This document shows, one piece after another, positions 1 through 5,557 of a stretch of DNA of 6,735 nt. Both the position numbers and the translations under genes were made by a program. Each line of letters starts with the position of its first letter. Within the stretch, counting starts at the first letter, position 1. The notes beneath the pieces are model-generated. The model was not told where the DNA came from. It was given only the letters and a program-made list of their open reading frames with translations, and did no database searches. The stretch covers positions 1-6,735 of the forward strand of contig JACDCJ010000111.1 in assembly GCA_013817655.1 (NCBI GenBank), in the 5' to 3' direction. The stretch comes from Actinosomnolentus pattersoniae (SeqCode). GTDB taxonomy: Bacteria > Actinomycetota > UBA4738.

Positions 1-222
1 CCCTGTTCATCGTCGCGACAATACCTTTTGATATACGAGAATCGAGGCTTCCACGGGTTCCCCTTTCCGGCGACCCCGTGCGGGTTCGGGCTTCGGTACA
101 GTGGCGCCGCGAGGCCTTGTCGGGCCGGGAGGGGGTCGCTCCGTTGGTCGCGAGACAGCGCCTCCGTCCCCAGGCGGTCCATGTGCCATCCAGGAGAGCA
201 ACTGGAATAATGGCCCGGTCTC

Positions 223-241
223 CTGCGGAGACATTCCGCAG
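223..241 (+). promoter_or_regulatory. Hairpin in the rpsD leader
   Basis: CTGCGGA and TCCGCAG form a perfect 7-bp stem around the 5-base loop GACAT, ending 15 bases before the rpsD start codon. It lies close to the ribosome-binding region, so it could affect translation. S4 represses its own synthesis from leader RNA structures in some bacteria, but this stem does not match a leader I recognise, so a link to autoregulation is only inference. The remaining upstream sequence (1-222) shows no convincing gene, tRNA or T-rich terminator. A weak promoter is possible near 6-35 (TTCATC, then GATATA 18 bases later). Confidence 0.35.
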
Positions 242-256
242 TCGAATCGAGGGATC

Positions 257-859
257 ATGCTGAAGATCGGACCGAAGCACCGGATGTGCCGGCGGGTGGG
301 CGCCTCGATCTGCGGGCGCCCCAATTGCCCAACCAACAAGCGACCATATCCTCCGGGGCAGCACGGCCGGGGCCGCCGCAGGCTTTCCGAGTACCACATC
401 CGACTGCTCGAGAAGCAGAAGCTCCGCGCGATGTACGGCGTCGGCGAGCGTCAGTTCCGCCGCTACTTCCACGAGGCCACTCGAAGGAAGGGCGTGACCG
501 GCGAGCAACTGCTCGAGCTGCTCGAGACCCGCCTGGACGCGGTGATCCTTCGCCTCGGGTTCGCCCAGACCATCCATCAGGCACGACAGCTCGTCTCGCA
601 CGGGCACGTGCGGGTCAACGGCCGGCGCCTGGACGTGCCGAGCGCGAACGTGCGTCCCGGCCAGGTCGTCGAGGCGAGCCCGGCCGCGCGGAACTTCATC
701 TACGTGCGCGAGGCGCTGGAGGTGACCCCCGAGCCGCCGCCCTATCTGGAGCGCGACAAGGCCGCCGTCACCGGAACACTCATCCGGCTCCCGGAGCGCG
801 ACGAGATCCCGCTGCCCGTCGAGATCGACGAGCGGCTCATCGTCGAGCTCATGTCCTGA
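257..859 (+). CDS. rpsD: 30S ribosomal protein S4
   Basis: Primary 16S rRNA-binding protein that nucleates assembly of the small subunit body. The 200-residue product matches the family's usual length of about 200-210. Visible landmarks are the N-terminal metal-site region (residues 8-24), the invariant RPYPPGQHG (29-37), the S4 RNA-binding domain starting at LETRLD (89-94) with the VSHGHVRVNG core (113-122), and the C-terminal LRLPER-like/EIPLP segment near 177-187. The putative zinc ligands are H8, C11, C19 and C24, so the first Cys of the usual four-Cys set is replaced by His. The reading frame stays open back to 101, but conserved S4 sequence begins at the ATG at 257, preceded by GAGGG at a short 3-base spacing. 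The gene stands alone here, without rpsM, rpsK, rpoA or rplQ beside it downstream. It converges with the Rieske gene. Confidence 0.97.
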   Translation: MLKIGPKHRMCRRVGASICGRPNCPTNKRPYPPGQHGRGRRRLSEYHIRLLEKQKLRAMYGVGERQFRRYFHEATRRKGVTGEQLLELLETRLDAVILRLGFAQTIHQARQLVSHGHVRVNGRRLDVPSANVRPGQVVEASPAARNFIYVREALEVTPEPPPYLERDKAAVTGTLIRLPERDEIPLPVEIDERLIVELMS

Positions 860-860
860 C

Positions 861-875
861 GCCTCGGACCGAGGC
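861..875. terminator. Possible bidirectional terminator hairpin
   Basis: GCCTCG-GAC-CGAGGC is a perfect 6-bp inverted repeat with a 3-base loop in the 18-bp gap between the convergent rpsD and Rieske stop codons. The position is typical of a shared terminator. There is no T-run on either side, so intrinsic termination would be weak, and the structure could also simply block convergent readthrough. Confidence 0.35.
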
Positions 876-877
876 TC

Positions 878-1744
878 TCAGCTCCTCGCCGGCATCCGCA
901 CCTCGACCACGCCCTCGCGCATCCTGACCTGGTAGGCGGGCTGTGGCGCGGTCGCCGGGCCGCGAAGGACCTCCCCGTCGGACAGCCGGAACATGCTCCC
1001 GTGGCACCCGCACGTGACGGACCCGTTCTCCGGGTCCATGCTGCCCTCGCTCAGCGGGCAGCCGCGGTGGCTGCACGTGTTCGAAAGGGCGAAGACGCGC
1101 TGTCCGCGGCGGACGAGCAGGACGTCGGCGTTCCCGGCCCGCGCGGACGTGAGCTCGTTCTCCGGGATCGAGGCGAGGGCTCCGACCGGGATCCAATCGT
1201 GCGGCCGCTTCTCGAGCGCGGTCATGTCCACGCCGACCGCTCGGGAGTAGACGAGGTGCCCTCCCAGGTAGGCGGTGAACGTCGCGACCCCCATCCCGAG
1301 TGTCGAGAGCAGGAACCCTCGAGCGCGCGCGCCTCGCCGCCGGGCGCGGAGCGATAGCAGGTGAAGGGAGAGCGCGACGGCGTTCCCGGCGCCGTGCACG
1401 AGCCCGACGCGACGCGTCTCGCCGTCCGTGTCGTTCCAGTCGTTCAGGCCGGTGATTGCCGTCGGGACGGCGGCGAGAATGCCGAGCCCCACTAGCGAGT
1501 CGGCCGCGCCCCGGGCCTTCCGGCCTCCCAGGACGTCGAGGAACATCGCGCCCGACCACGCGCCTATCACCACGTCGGTGAGAACCGGGTGGATCGGATG
1601 TCCCAGCCAGGAGCCGCTCAGGAGGTCCTTCAGCGATCCCGGCCGGATCACCGAGTCGACTGCCGCCCCCAGCGCCCGCCCCGGCCCGTCGAGGCCCTCC
1701 ATCGGTTCGATGCGTTCGACCAGTGCCCTCGGGTGCAGGTTCAT
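878..1744 (-). CDS. DUF2231 membrane protein fused to a Rieske [2Fe-2S] domain
   Basis: Predicted membrane electron-transfer protein of 288 residues. The N-terminal half carries the DUF2231 signature LGHPIHPVLTD (47-57) and about four hydrophobic segments (near 53-72, 82-100, 115-133, 145-166). The C-terminal domain (about 183-285) is a Rieske ferredoxin fold with C224-S-H226 and C245-x2-H248 as cluster ligands. It also has C229 and C247, the extra cysteines that form a disulfide in cytochrome bc1/b6f Rieske proteins (boxes CSHRGC and CGCHGS). The ATG has a well-placed GAGG five bases upstream. The domain fusion recurs in bacteria as a family with no settled function; donor and acceptor cannot be read from the sequence. 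It is convergent with rpsD and divergent from the deaminase gene, so it is probably transcribed alone. Confidence 0.92.
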   Translation of the reverse strand: MNLHPRALVERIEPMEGLDGPGRALGAAVDSVIRPGSLKDLLSGSWLGHPIHPVLTDVVIGAWSGAMFLDVLGGRKARGAADSLVGLGILAAVPTAITGLNDWNDTDGETRRVGLVHGAGNAVALSLHLLSLRARRRGARARGFLLSTLGMGVATFTAYLGGHLVYSRAVGVDMTALEKRPHDWIPVGALASIPENELTSARAGNADVLLVRRGQRVFALSNTCSHRGCPLSEGSMDPENGSVTCGCHGSMFRLSDGEVLRGPATAPQPAYQVRMREGVVEVRMPARS

Positions 1745-1840
1745 TCAGTCCTCGCTCTCGTGTTGGTGGACGCCGGTGGGGGCCTTCTACCCACATCATG
1801 GCTACGTTTCACCGAACGCGCCCGCCGTGGTGCTCCGGAC

Positions 1841-1864
1841 CTCGGGCGGCTAACCTCGCCCGAG
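1841..1864 (+). promoter_or_regulatory. Perfect inverted repeat abutting the deaminase start codon; possible leaderless promoter
   Basis: CTCGGGCG and CGCCCGAG are perfect 8-base arms around the 8-base spacer GCTAACCT, and the right arm ends on the base before the ATG at 1865. No Shine-Dalgarno site is visible. The spacer holds TAACCT (1851-1856), a TANNNT-type -10 box 8 bases before the ATG, so transcription could begin at or next to the start codon and give a leaderless mRNA. The repeat would then be a DNA operator over the promoter rather than an RNA hairpin. No clear -35 element is seen. The rest of the 120-bp divergent region (1745-1840) shows no other clear motif. Confidence 0.4.
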
Positions 1865-3031
1865 ATGAGCGAGCTGGCGGTTCCTTCGGAGGGGATCCTT
1901 CCAACCCAGTGGCTTCGCAAGGCCGTTTCCCAGGGGCTGATCACCTCGGACCGGACGGTCCCCGATTCGAGCTTCCAGCCGGCCAGCCTGGACCTCCGCC
2001 TGGGCGAGAGGGCGTACCGGCTGCGGTGCAGCTTCCTCCCCGGGCCCAAGACCGTGGCCGAACGGCTGAAGGAATACGAGATGGGCCACGTCGACCTTCG
2101 CGACGGCGCCATCCTCGAACGGAACCGGCCGTACCTCATTCCTTTGCTGGAGCGGCTCGACCTTCCGGAGTCGCTGCGGGCCAAGGCGAACCCGCGCAGC
2201 TCCACGGGCCGGGTCGACGTGTTCACGCGCGTGATCAGCGACCGGGGCTTCACCTTCGACGACGTCGCGCCCGGGTATCGGGGGCCGCTCTACCTCGAGG
2301 TCGTGTCCCGGTCCTTCACTATCAGGGTCGAGACGGGGATCTCGCTCAACCAGCTCCGGCTCATCCACGGCACCGCCAGGTTCACGGACGCCGAGATCGC
2401 CGAGCTGCACGGCCAGACCCCGCTCCTGTTCAAGGGAGGGAGGCCGATCCCGGAGAGCGAGCTGGTCGTCTCCGGAGGGCTCTTCCTCAGCCTGGACATG
2501 CGCGGCGACCCGGAGGGAACGGTCGGATACCAGGCGAGGAAGAACAGCCGCCTGCTCGACCTGAGCGTCGAGTACTCCCACGACCCCGCGGACTACTGGG
2601 AGCCGGTCGGAAAGGAGGAGGGAGACCGGGCCGTCCTCGAGCCCGAGGAGTTCTACCTCCTTCTCTCACAGGAGTCCGTCCGCATCCCTCCTAATTACGC
2701 GGCCGAGATGACCGCGTACGACCCCACCAGCGGCGAGCTCCGGACGCACTACGCCGGGTTCTTCGATCCGGGGTTCGGCCACTCCGAGGAGGAGCCGCAG
2801 GTGGGCTCGCGCGCGGCGCTCGAGGTCCGCGCTCACGACGTGCCGTTCATGGTCGAGGACGGGCAGAAGGTGTGCAAGCTCGCCTTCGAGCGGATGGTGG
2901 AGGCGCCCGACACCTTGTACGGCTCGGGCCTCGGGTCCGCCTACCAGGGCCAGACGGTGACGCTCAGCCGGCACTTCTGGCGCCGGTTCAACGACCCGGC
3001 CCCGAAGCTCCCCCTGGGCCCCTTCGCTTGA
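1865..3031 (+). CDS. dcd: Tandem-domain dCTP deaminase family protein (2'-deoxycytidine 5'-triphosphate deaminase)
   Basis: Likely converts dCTP to dUTP and ammonia in pyrimidine nucleotide metabolism, feeding dTMP synthesis. The 388-residue product is about twice the size of E. coli-type Dcd (about 190) and matches the long DCD family (roughly 360-390) built from two dUTPase-like folds. The first half has GILPTQ (10-15), SFQPASLDLRLG (36-47), the RSSTGR motif (111-116) and APGYRG followed by LYLE145, which correspond to the RSS-x-x-R and DPGW-to-Glu elements of Dcd active sites. The second half has a similar pattern, FFDPGFG (299-305), ALE320 and MVEDGQKVCKL (329-339), but no RSS motif. Catalysis may therefore depend on the first half, or on residues shared between halves. 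Start: the ATG at 1865 sits just before conserved sequence, and no better codon is seen. The stop is only 17 bases before repeat copy 1. Confidence 0.92.
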   Translation: MSELAVPSEGILPTQWLRKAVSQGLITSDRTVPDSSFQPASLDLRLGERAYRLRCSFLPGPKTVAERLKEYEMGHVDLRDGAILERNRPYLIPLLERLDLPESLRAKANPRSSTGRVDVFTRVISDRGFTFDDVAPGYRGPLYLEVVSRSFTIRVETGISLNQLRLIHGTARFTDAEIAELHGQTPLLFKGGRPIPESELVVSGGLFLSLDMRGDPEGTVGYQARKNSRLLDLSVEYSHDPADYWEPVGKEEGDRAVLEPEEFYLLLSQESVRIPPNYAAEMTAYDPTSGELRTHYAGFFDPGFGHSEEEPQVGSRAALEVRAHDVPFMVEDGQKVCKLAFERMVEAPDTLYGSGLGSAYQGQTVTLSRHFWRRFNDPAPKLPLGPFA

Positions 3032-3066
3032 GCGGCGCTCGGCCACCCGATGTCATCCACCGTTGG

Positions 3067-3107
3067 TAGCCTTGACCCCATCCCCCTTCGGCGTGGAGGA
3101 GGGGAGG
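3067..3107 (+). promoter_or_regulatory. Promoter-like box and Shine-Dalgarno hairpin of coiled-coil gene 1
   Basis: TAGCCT (3067-3072) is a TANNNT-type -10 candidate also present in the second copy. About 10 bases on, CCC (3082-3084) and CCTTCG (3085-3090) can fold back on TGGAGG (3094-3099) and GGG (3101-3103), with loop GCG and a bulged A. The 3' arm contains the strong ribosome-binding site AGGAGGGG just before the GTG at 3109, so folding would hide the site. Pairing here uses two G-U wobbles where copy 2 has Watson-Crick pairs. Confidence 0.4.
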
Positions 3108-3108
3108 A

Positions 3109-3405
3109 GTGGAACCGCTTCAGACGATCATCCACACCATCGTGGTCGGAGCCTTCGGCCTGATCTTGGGCCGGATGATCCACGGCATGCGGGTCGAGAT
3201 CAAGGCAGCCATCGAGGAGTTCAGGGCCGACTTGCGGAGCGACGGGTCTGGGCTTCGGACAGAGGCGCGGGGCGATATCTCGGAGTCCAGGACCAACGTA
3301 GAGGCTGACCTCTCCGAGCTACGGAGGGAGGTCGTAAAGCTACGATCCGACCTGACCATGGTGGCGCTCGCCGTCGGCGCCCGCCACCATGCCGGCCGAG
3401 GCTGA
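3109..3405 (+). CDS. Small membrane-anchored hendecad coiled-coil protein, copy 1
   Basis: No named family recognised. The 98-residue product starts with a GTG preceded by a purine-rich AGGAGGGGAGGA. Residues 7-24 form one hydrophobic segment (TIVVGAFGLILG core), probably a single membrane anchor. Residues 38-81 are four 11-residue units of the type F/L-R-A-D/E-L/V-R-x-D-x-S-x, expected to form a right-handed or straight coiled coil. The end is LTMVALAVGAR followed by a short basic tail. The first 27 and last 30 residues closely match copy 2 (5558-5941), while the central units are fewer and more diverged. Similar short bacterial proteins with one membrane segment and an LRxE-type 11-mer exist but lack a known role. 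It reads toward the broken toxin gene, 16 bases away. A structural or scaffold role at the membrane is possible but is only a guess. Confidence 0.75.
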   Translation: MEPLQTIIHTIVVGAFGLILGRMIHGMRVEIKAAIEEFRADLRSDGSGLRTEARGDISESRTNVEADLSELRREVVKLRSDLTMVALAVGARHHAGRG

Positions 3406-3421
3406 GGGCTCCCGAGCGACC

Positions 3422-3764
3422 CTACGGAAACAGGTGGCGCACCCGTCCATACCGATTCACACCTTTGATGTAGCCACCCTTCGAGTCGCCGGATGCGACG
3501 GCGAGAATCCGAGGAAGGGCACGCACGAAGGCCGCCGCCATGTCTTCCCCGGTCATCCCCTTCGTTGGGTTGAGGCAGAAGCACCTCACGCCGGCATCAA
3601 CAAGGATTTGTTGCTCGCCTGGGCGGTATCGAATCCGATCGTCTCTCGTGAGAACGATCCATCCACGCCTTCCGGCGGCCGAGGCTTCGATCGACGAAGA
3701 TCTCAGGCGGCTGCTTGGTCGAGGAATCGCGCTTCAGCCTAGATGGCGGCTTCGATCTGGTCAC
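3422..3764 (-). pseudogene. Broken VapC45-like PIN-domain toxin with central deletion
   Basis: Two pieces of one toxin remain, in different frames. From a possible GTG at 3764 (overlapping the antitoxin stop by 26 bases), one frame gives PPEIFVDRSLGRRK, the typical N-terminus of PIN-like toxins paired with DUF433 antitoxins. From about 3680 another frame gives GRRGWIVLTRDDRIRYRPGE, then CFCLNPTKGMTGEDM, ending YGRVRHLFP at the TAG at 3422-3424. The expected span between these blocks (about 35-40 residues, including a conserved acidic region) is absent, and the join near 3665-3680 is out of frame. A translated N-terminal frame stops soon after the join. PIN toxins are Mg-dependent RNases; this one cannot be active as it stands. 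The flanking blocks are still well preserved, so the loss looks fairly recent. Confidence 0.72.
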
Positions 3765-4425
3765 GTCTCAACCCGTAGTCCTCCGCGAGGTCGCTCAGAG
3801 GTTCTCCCGAGGAGAAGCGCTGGAAGACGTCCTCGGTGCGGATGCCGGTGCCGACTATCACCGGTGCGCCGAACGCCCGACGGGTCCACGACGATCTCTC
3901 CTTCTCCGGGTCCTGGCGCTCCCGGCCACCATCTCGTGACGAAGTGGTCCCGCCCCCATTCCATCTCCCGCAGGTAGCGCATCACTGCCTCGGGAAAGGC
4001 CTTCTGCCCACCCCTGTTGACGTTGATGAGGTTGGCCTCACCACCTCGAGAGCGCACCTGGTACTCCCAGAAGAGATCGACGCCGTCCGTGAGGATGCGC
4101 TTGGTTGCTAGTGGATGCTGCTCCTGCATTTCCTCCGCACGTAGCCCAGAGCCTTGCGCACCCGTTGCATGGAGACGCCGGTGCTGCGGAACCCCGCGAG
4201 AGCGCGGACCTCCATGAGGTTGACGAAGGATAGGGTCGTCCCCGATCCGGCGGTCGGTTGAATGACGGCCCTTGCTCTGACTACCTTGCCCACCGAAGGA
4301 TACGCATACCCCTCCAGCCAATTCCAGAGAGTCTGTCGAGGAATCGCCACCAGGCGCGCGGCCTCGGGGACCGAACAGAGCGCGATGTCGAAGCGAGAAT
4401 CCGTGTTCTTCATCGACCTCCTCAT
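3739..4425 (-). pseudogene. DUF433/VapB45-like antitoxin with two compensating frameshifts
   Basis: The intact ancestor would be a DNA-binding antitoxin that represses its own operon and neutralises the PIN toxin downstream. Segment 1 (4425 to about 4138) has a MerR-like helix-turn-helix, SVPEAARLVAIPRQTLWNWL, then LSFVNLMEVRAL and GVSMQRVRKALGYV. Segment 2 (4135-3878, another frame) continues EEMQEQHPLATKRILTDG and MRYLREMEWGRD to EIVVDPS. Segment 3 (3876-3739, back in the first frame) is the DUF433 domain, AFGAPVIVGTGI to GEPLSDLAEDYGL, ending in TAG. One base is missing near 4136-4137 and one is extra at 3877, so the total stays 229 codons, the normal family size. Read as is, translation stops at 4108 after 105 residues. 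The ATG at 4423-4425 has GGAGG seven bases upstream. The alternatives are sequencing indels or, less likely, programmed frameshifting. Confidence 0.85.
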
Positions 4426-4432
4426 CTAAAGA

Positions 4433-4472
4433 CCTCCGAGGCATAGGCCATACCTCCGACACTCTTCGGAGG
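4433..4472 (-). promoter_or_regulatory. TCGGAGG repeat cluster upstream of the antitoxin (operator or terminator)
   Basis: On the minus strand TCGGAGG occurs at 4459-4453 and 4439-4433, exactly 20 bases apart (about two helical turns). An inverted copy, CCTCCGA, lies at 4472-4466. The first two of these, in minus-strand order, form a perfect 7-bp stem with a 6-base loop (4453-4472). The copy nearest the gene doubles as the antitoxin's Shine-Dalgarno site. An autoregulatory operator is the natural reading for a toxin-antitoxin module. Because the hairpin also lies 22 bases past the HNH stop codon, it could instead be that gene's terminator, though it lacks a T-run. Confidence 0.45.
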
Positions 4473-4494
4473 CCTGGATCAGGATGCTGATGCG

Positions 4495-5415
4495 TCACCC
4501 GGCTGCACGGAAACGCTCGTAGCGTTCCTCCAGCAGCACGTCGCTGGGTCGCTCGGCTCGGCGTCGGGGCAAGACGATGAGTTCGTGATGCAGCCCCTGC
4601 AATGCGTGACGCAGAGTGGGCCCGTCCTGCTCCGCCAGGACGTCGGCCCGAATCTCGATGACATAGTCGGGCCTGATCCCGAGGACGTCGGCGTCGAATG
4701 CTCGGTGATGGATCGCACACATCGCCACGCCATTCGGAACTATCGGCTGCCCGCCCGCGGTGTCCTCCTTGATGTGCGCGGCGTCGAGGAGCGCCCGGTG
4801 GCGAAGCCGGCACAGAGCACACTGCGAGTCGTATGCCAGGAGGACCTTGTCGCGGAACACCCTCTGGTGCAGTCGAACCCGGACCGTCGCCAGGGCGTAG
4901 CGCCGGACGGGATCGAAGGGCGTCCGGGTAGACAGGTCCGACCTCCACTGATCTCGCATCAGGTCGTCGAGCGCCACCACGAATTGCTGCTCCGAGGGTT
5001 CCTCATCCACCAACCAGACCGGGAAGATCGGGTCGTACACGCCGGGCGACACGCCCACGAACCAGGCGAGAGGCTTCCTCAGCTCCATCGCTCGACGCAG
5101 GGCGATGTTGTCCCAGGCTCGAGGGTTGCTGCCTCGCCACTTGTATCGCGGGTAGGCGTCCGCGCCGATGCTGTCGTCATACGGCCGAAGCTCTGGGCTG
5201 GTCGCGAACGTCGTGAGGATGCTCAGTGCGGCCTCGAGGCCAAGTCCCCCCGGACGCCAGATCCCCGCCTGCTGTGAAACCAGCGGAATGCGCCGTCCCT
5301 CGAAGGTAAAGGAATGGAGTTCCTCACGCCCCACGAGTCCACCCGACCGCTCCGCCACCTCGGCGAGGTAGGCGAAGGCGGCCGCTCGCAGTCGATCGTC
5401 GAGCTCGCCGATCAT
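4495..5415 (-). CDS. HNH endonuclease, restriction type (HNH_2-like)
   Basis: Predicted metal-dependent DNA nuclease of 306 residues. The C-terminal HNH domain shows C199-x2-C202, DAAH214I, N228-G, MC233 and H236-H237, then FDADVLGIRPDYVIEI, as in HNH_2 (PF13391) putative restriction endonucleases. H214, N228 and H237 would be the catalytic H-N-H. The N-terminal 150 residues (FTFEGRRIPLVSQQAGIWRP at 36-55, PYDD at 78-81, YKWRGSNPRAWDN at 91-103, a PLAWFVGVSPGVYDP block, then FPVWLVD) form a module often joined to such HNH domains. By analogy with SRA- and McrA-type enzymes it may read modified DNA, but I cannot name its target. The frame opens at a GTG at 5493 without a ribosome site. The ATG at 5415 sits just ahead of conserved sequence and was chosen. 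It lies 69 bases before the antitoxin on the same strand. No methyltransferase gene is present in the window. Confidence 0.88.
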   Translation of the reverse strand: MIGELDDRLRAAAFAYLAEVAERSGGLVGREELHSFTFEGRRIPLVSQQAGIWRPGGLGLEAALSILTTFATSPELRPYDDSIGADAYPRYKWRGSNPRAWDNIALRRAMELRKPLAWFVGVSPGVYDPIFPVWLVDEEPSEQQFVVALDDLMRDQWRSDLSTRTPFDPVRRYALATVRVRLHQRVFRDKVLLAYDSQCALCRLRHRALLDAAHIKEDTAGGQPIVPNGVAMCAIHHRAFDADVLGIRPDYVIEIRADVLAEQDGPTLRHALQGLHHELIVLPRRRAERPSDVLLEERYERFRAAG

Positions 5416-5513
5416 GGCGGCAGGATCATCTCTGGCGGCCCCCAGATCAAGCCCGAGGAGATGCCCGCCCTCGTGACACGAACCGCGGAGCACGCGACGT
5501 CATCAGTGGTTGG

Positions 5514-5557
5514 TAGTCTTGCTCCCGTCTCCCCCTTCGACGCGAAGGAGGGGAGGA
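5514..5557 (+). promoter_or_regulatory. Promoter-like box and Shine-Dalgarno hairpin of coiled-coil gene 2
   Basis: TAGTCT (5514-5519) is the -10 candidate matching TAGCCT of copy 1. CCTTCG (5534-5539), loop ACG and CGAAGG (5543-5548) form a perfect 6-bp stem. It is extended by CCC (5531-5533) pairing with GGG (5550-5552) past a bulged A5549. The 3' arm contains GAAGGAGGGGAGG, the ribosome-binding site of the GTG at 5558, so the folded form would restrict initiation. The same architecture is kept in copy 1. Confidence 0.45.

Larger units (their letters stand above)
3049..3425 (+). repeat. Direct repeat, copy 1 (diverged)
   Basis: This stretch aligns with 5496-5962. The match begins at GATGTCATC (GACGTCATC in copy 2), runs through the GTTGGTAG-C/T-CTTG promoter-like block, the C-rich/G-rich hairpin, the start codon and first 30 codons, and the last 30 codons, and fades about 20 bases after the stop (CGACCCTACGG versus CGACCCCGTAGG). 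The interior differs by about 90 bases because copy 2 has more hendecad units. The pair flanks the HNH/toxin-antitoxin segment. Divergence is considerable, so the duplication is not recent. Confidence 0.75.

Noticed and set aside
101..256. 52-codon N-terminal extension of rpsD
   Set aside because: The frame is open, but the residues do not resemble S4, and conserved sequence starts at the ATG at 257.
1690..1730. TTCGA-rich stretch that briefly looked like a tRNA T-arm
   Set aside because: It lies inside the Rieske gene's coding sequence, and no acceptor or anticodon stems could be formed around it.
849..1799. 316-codon minus-strand open frame
   Set aside because: It is a shadow of the Rieske fusion gene, which has a clear family signature in its own frame.
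3389..3742. 117-codon plus-strand open frame after coiled-coil gene 1
   Set aside because: It lies antisense to the toxin remnant, whose conserved blocks are readable on the minus strand. No domain is recognised in the plus-strand product.
3761..4948. 395-codon minus-strand open frame
   Set aside because: Its first two thirds lie out of frame over the HNH gene and the antitoxin's helix-turn-helix part, and look like composition-driven sequence. Only codons from about 4135 to 3878 are real antitoxin sequence, between the two frameshifts.
5416..5493. 26-codon N-terminal extension of the HNH protein from the GTG at 5493
   Set aside because: There is no ribosome-binding site and no family-like residues, and it would extend almost to repeat copy 2. 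The ATG at 5415 fits the conserved start better.
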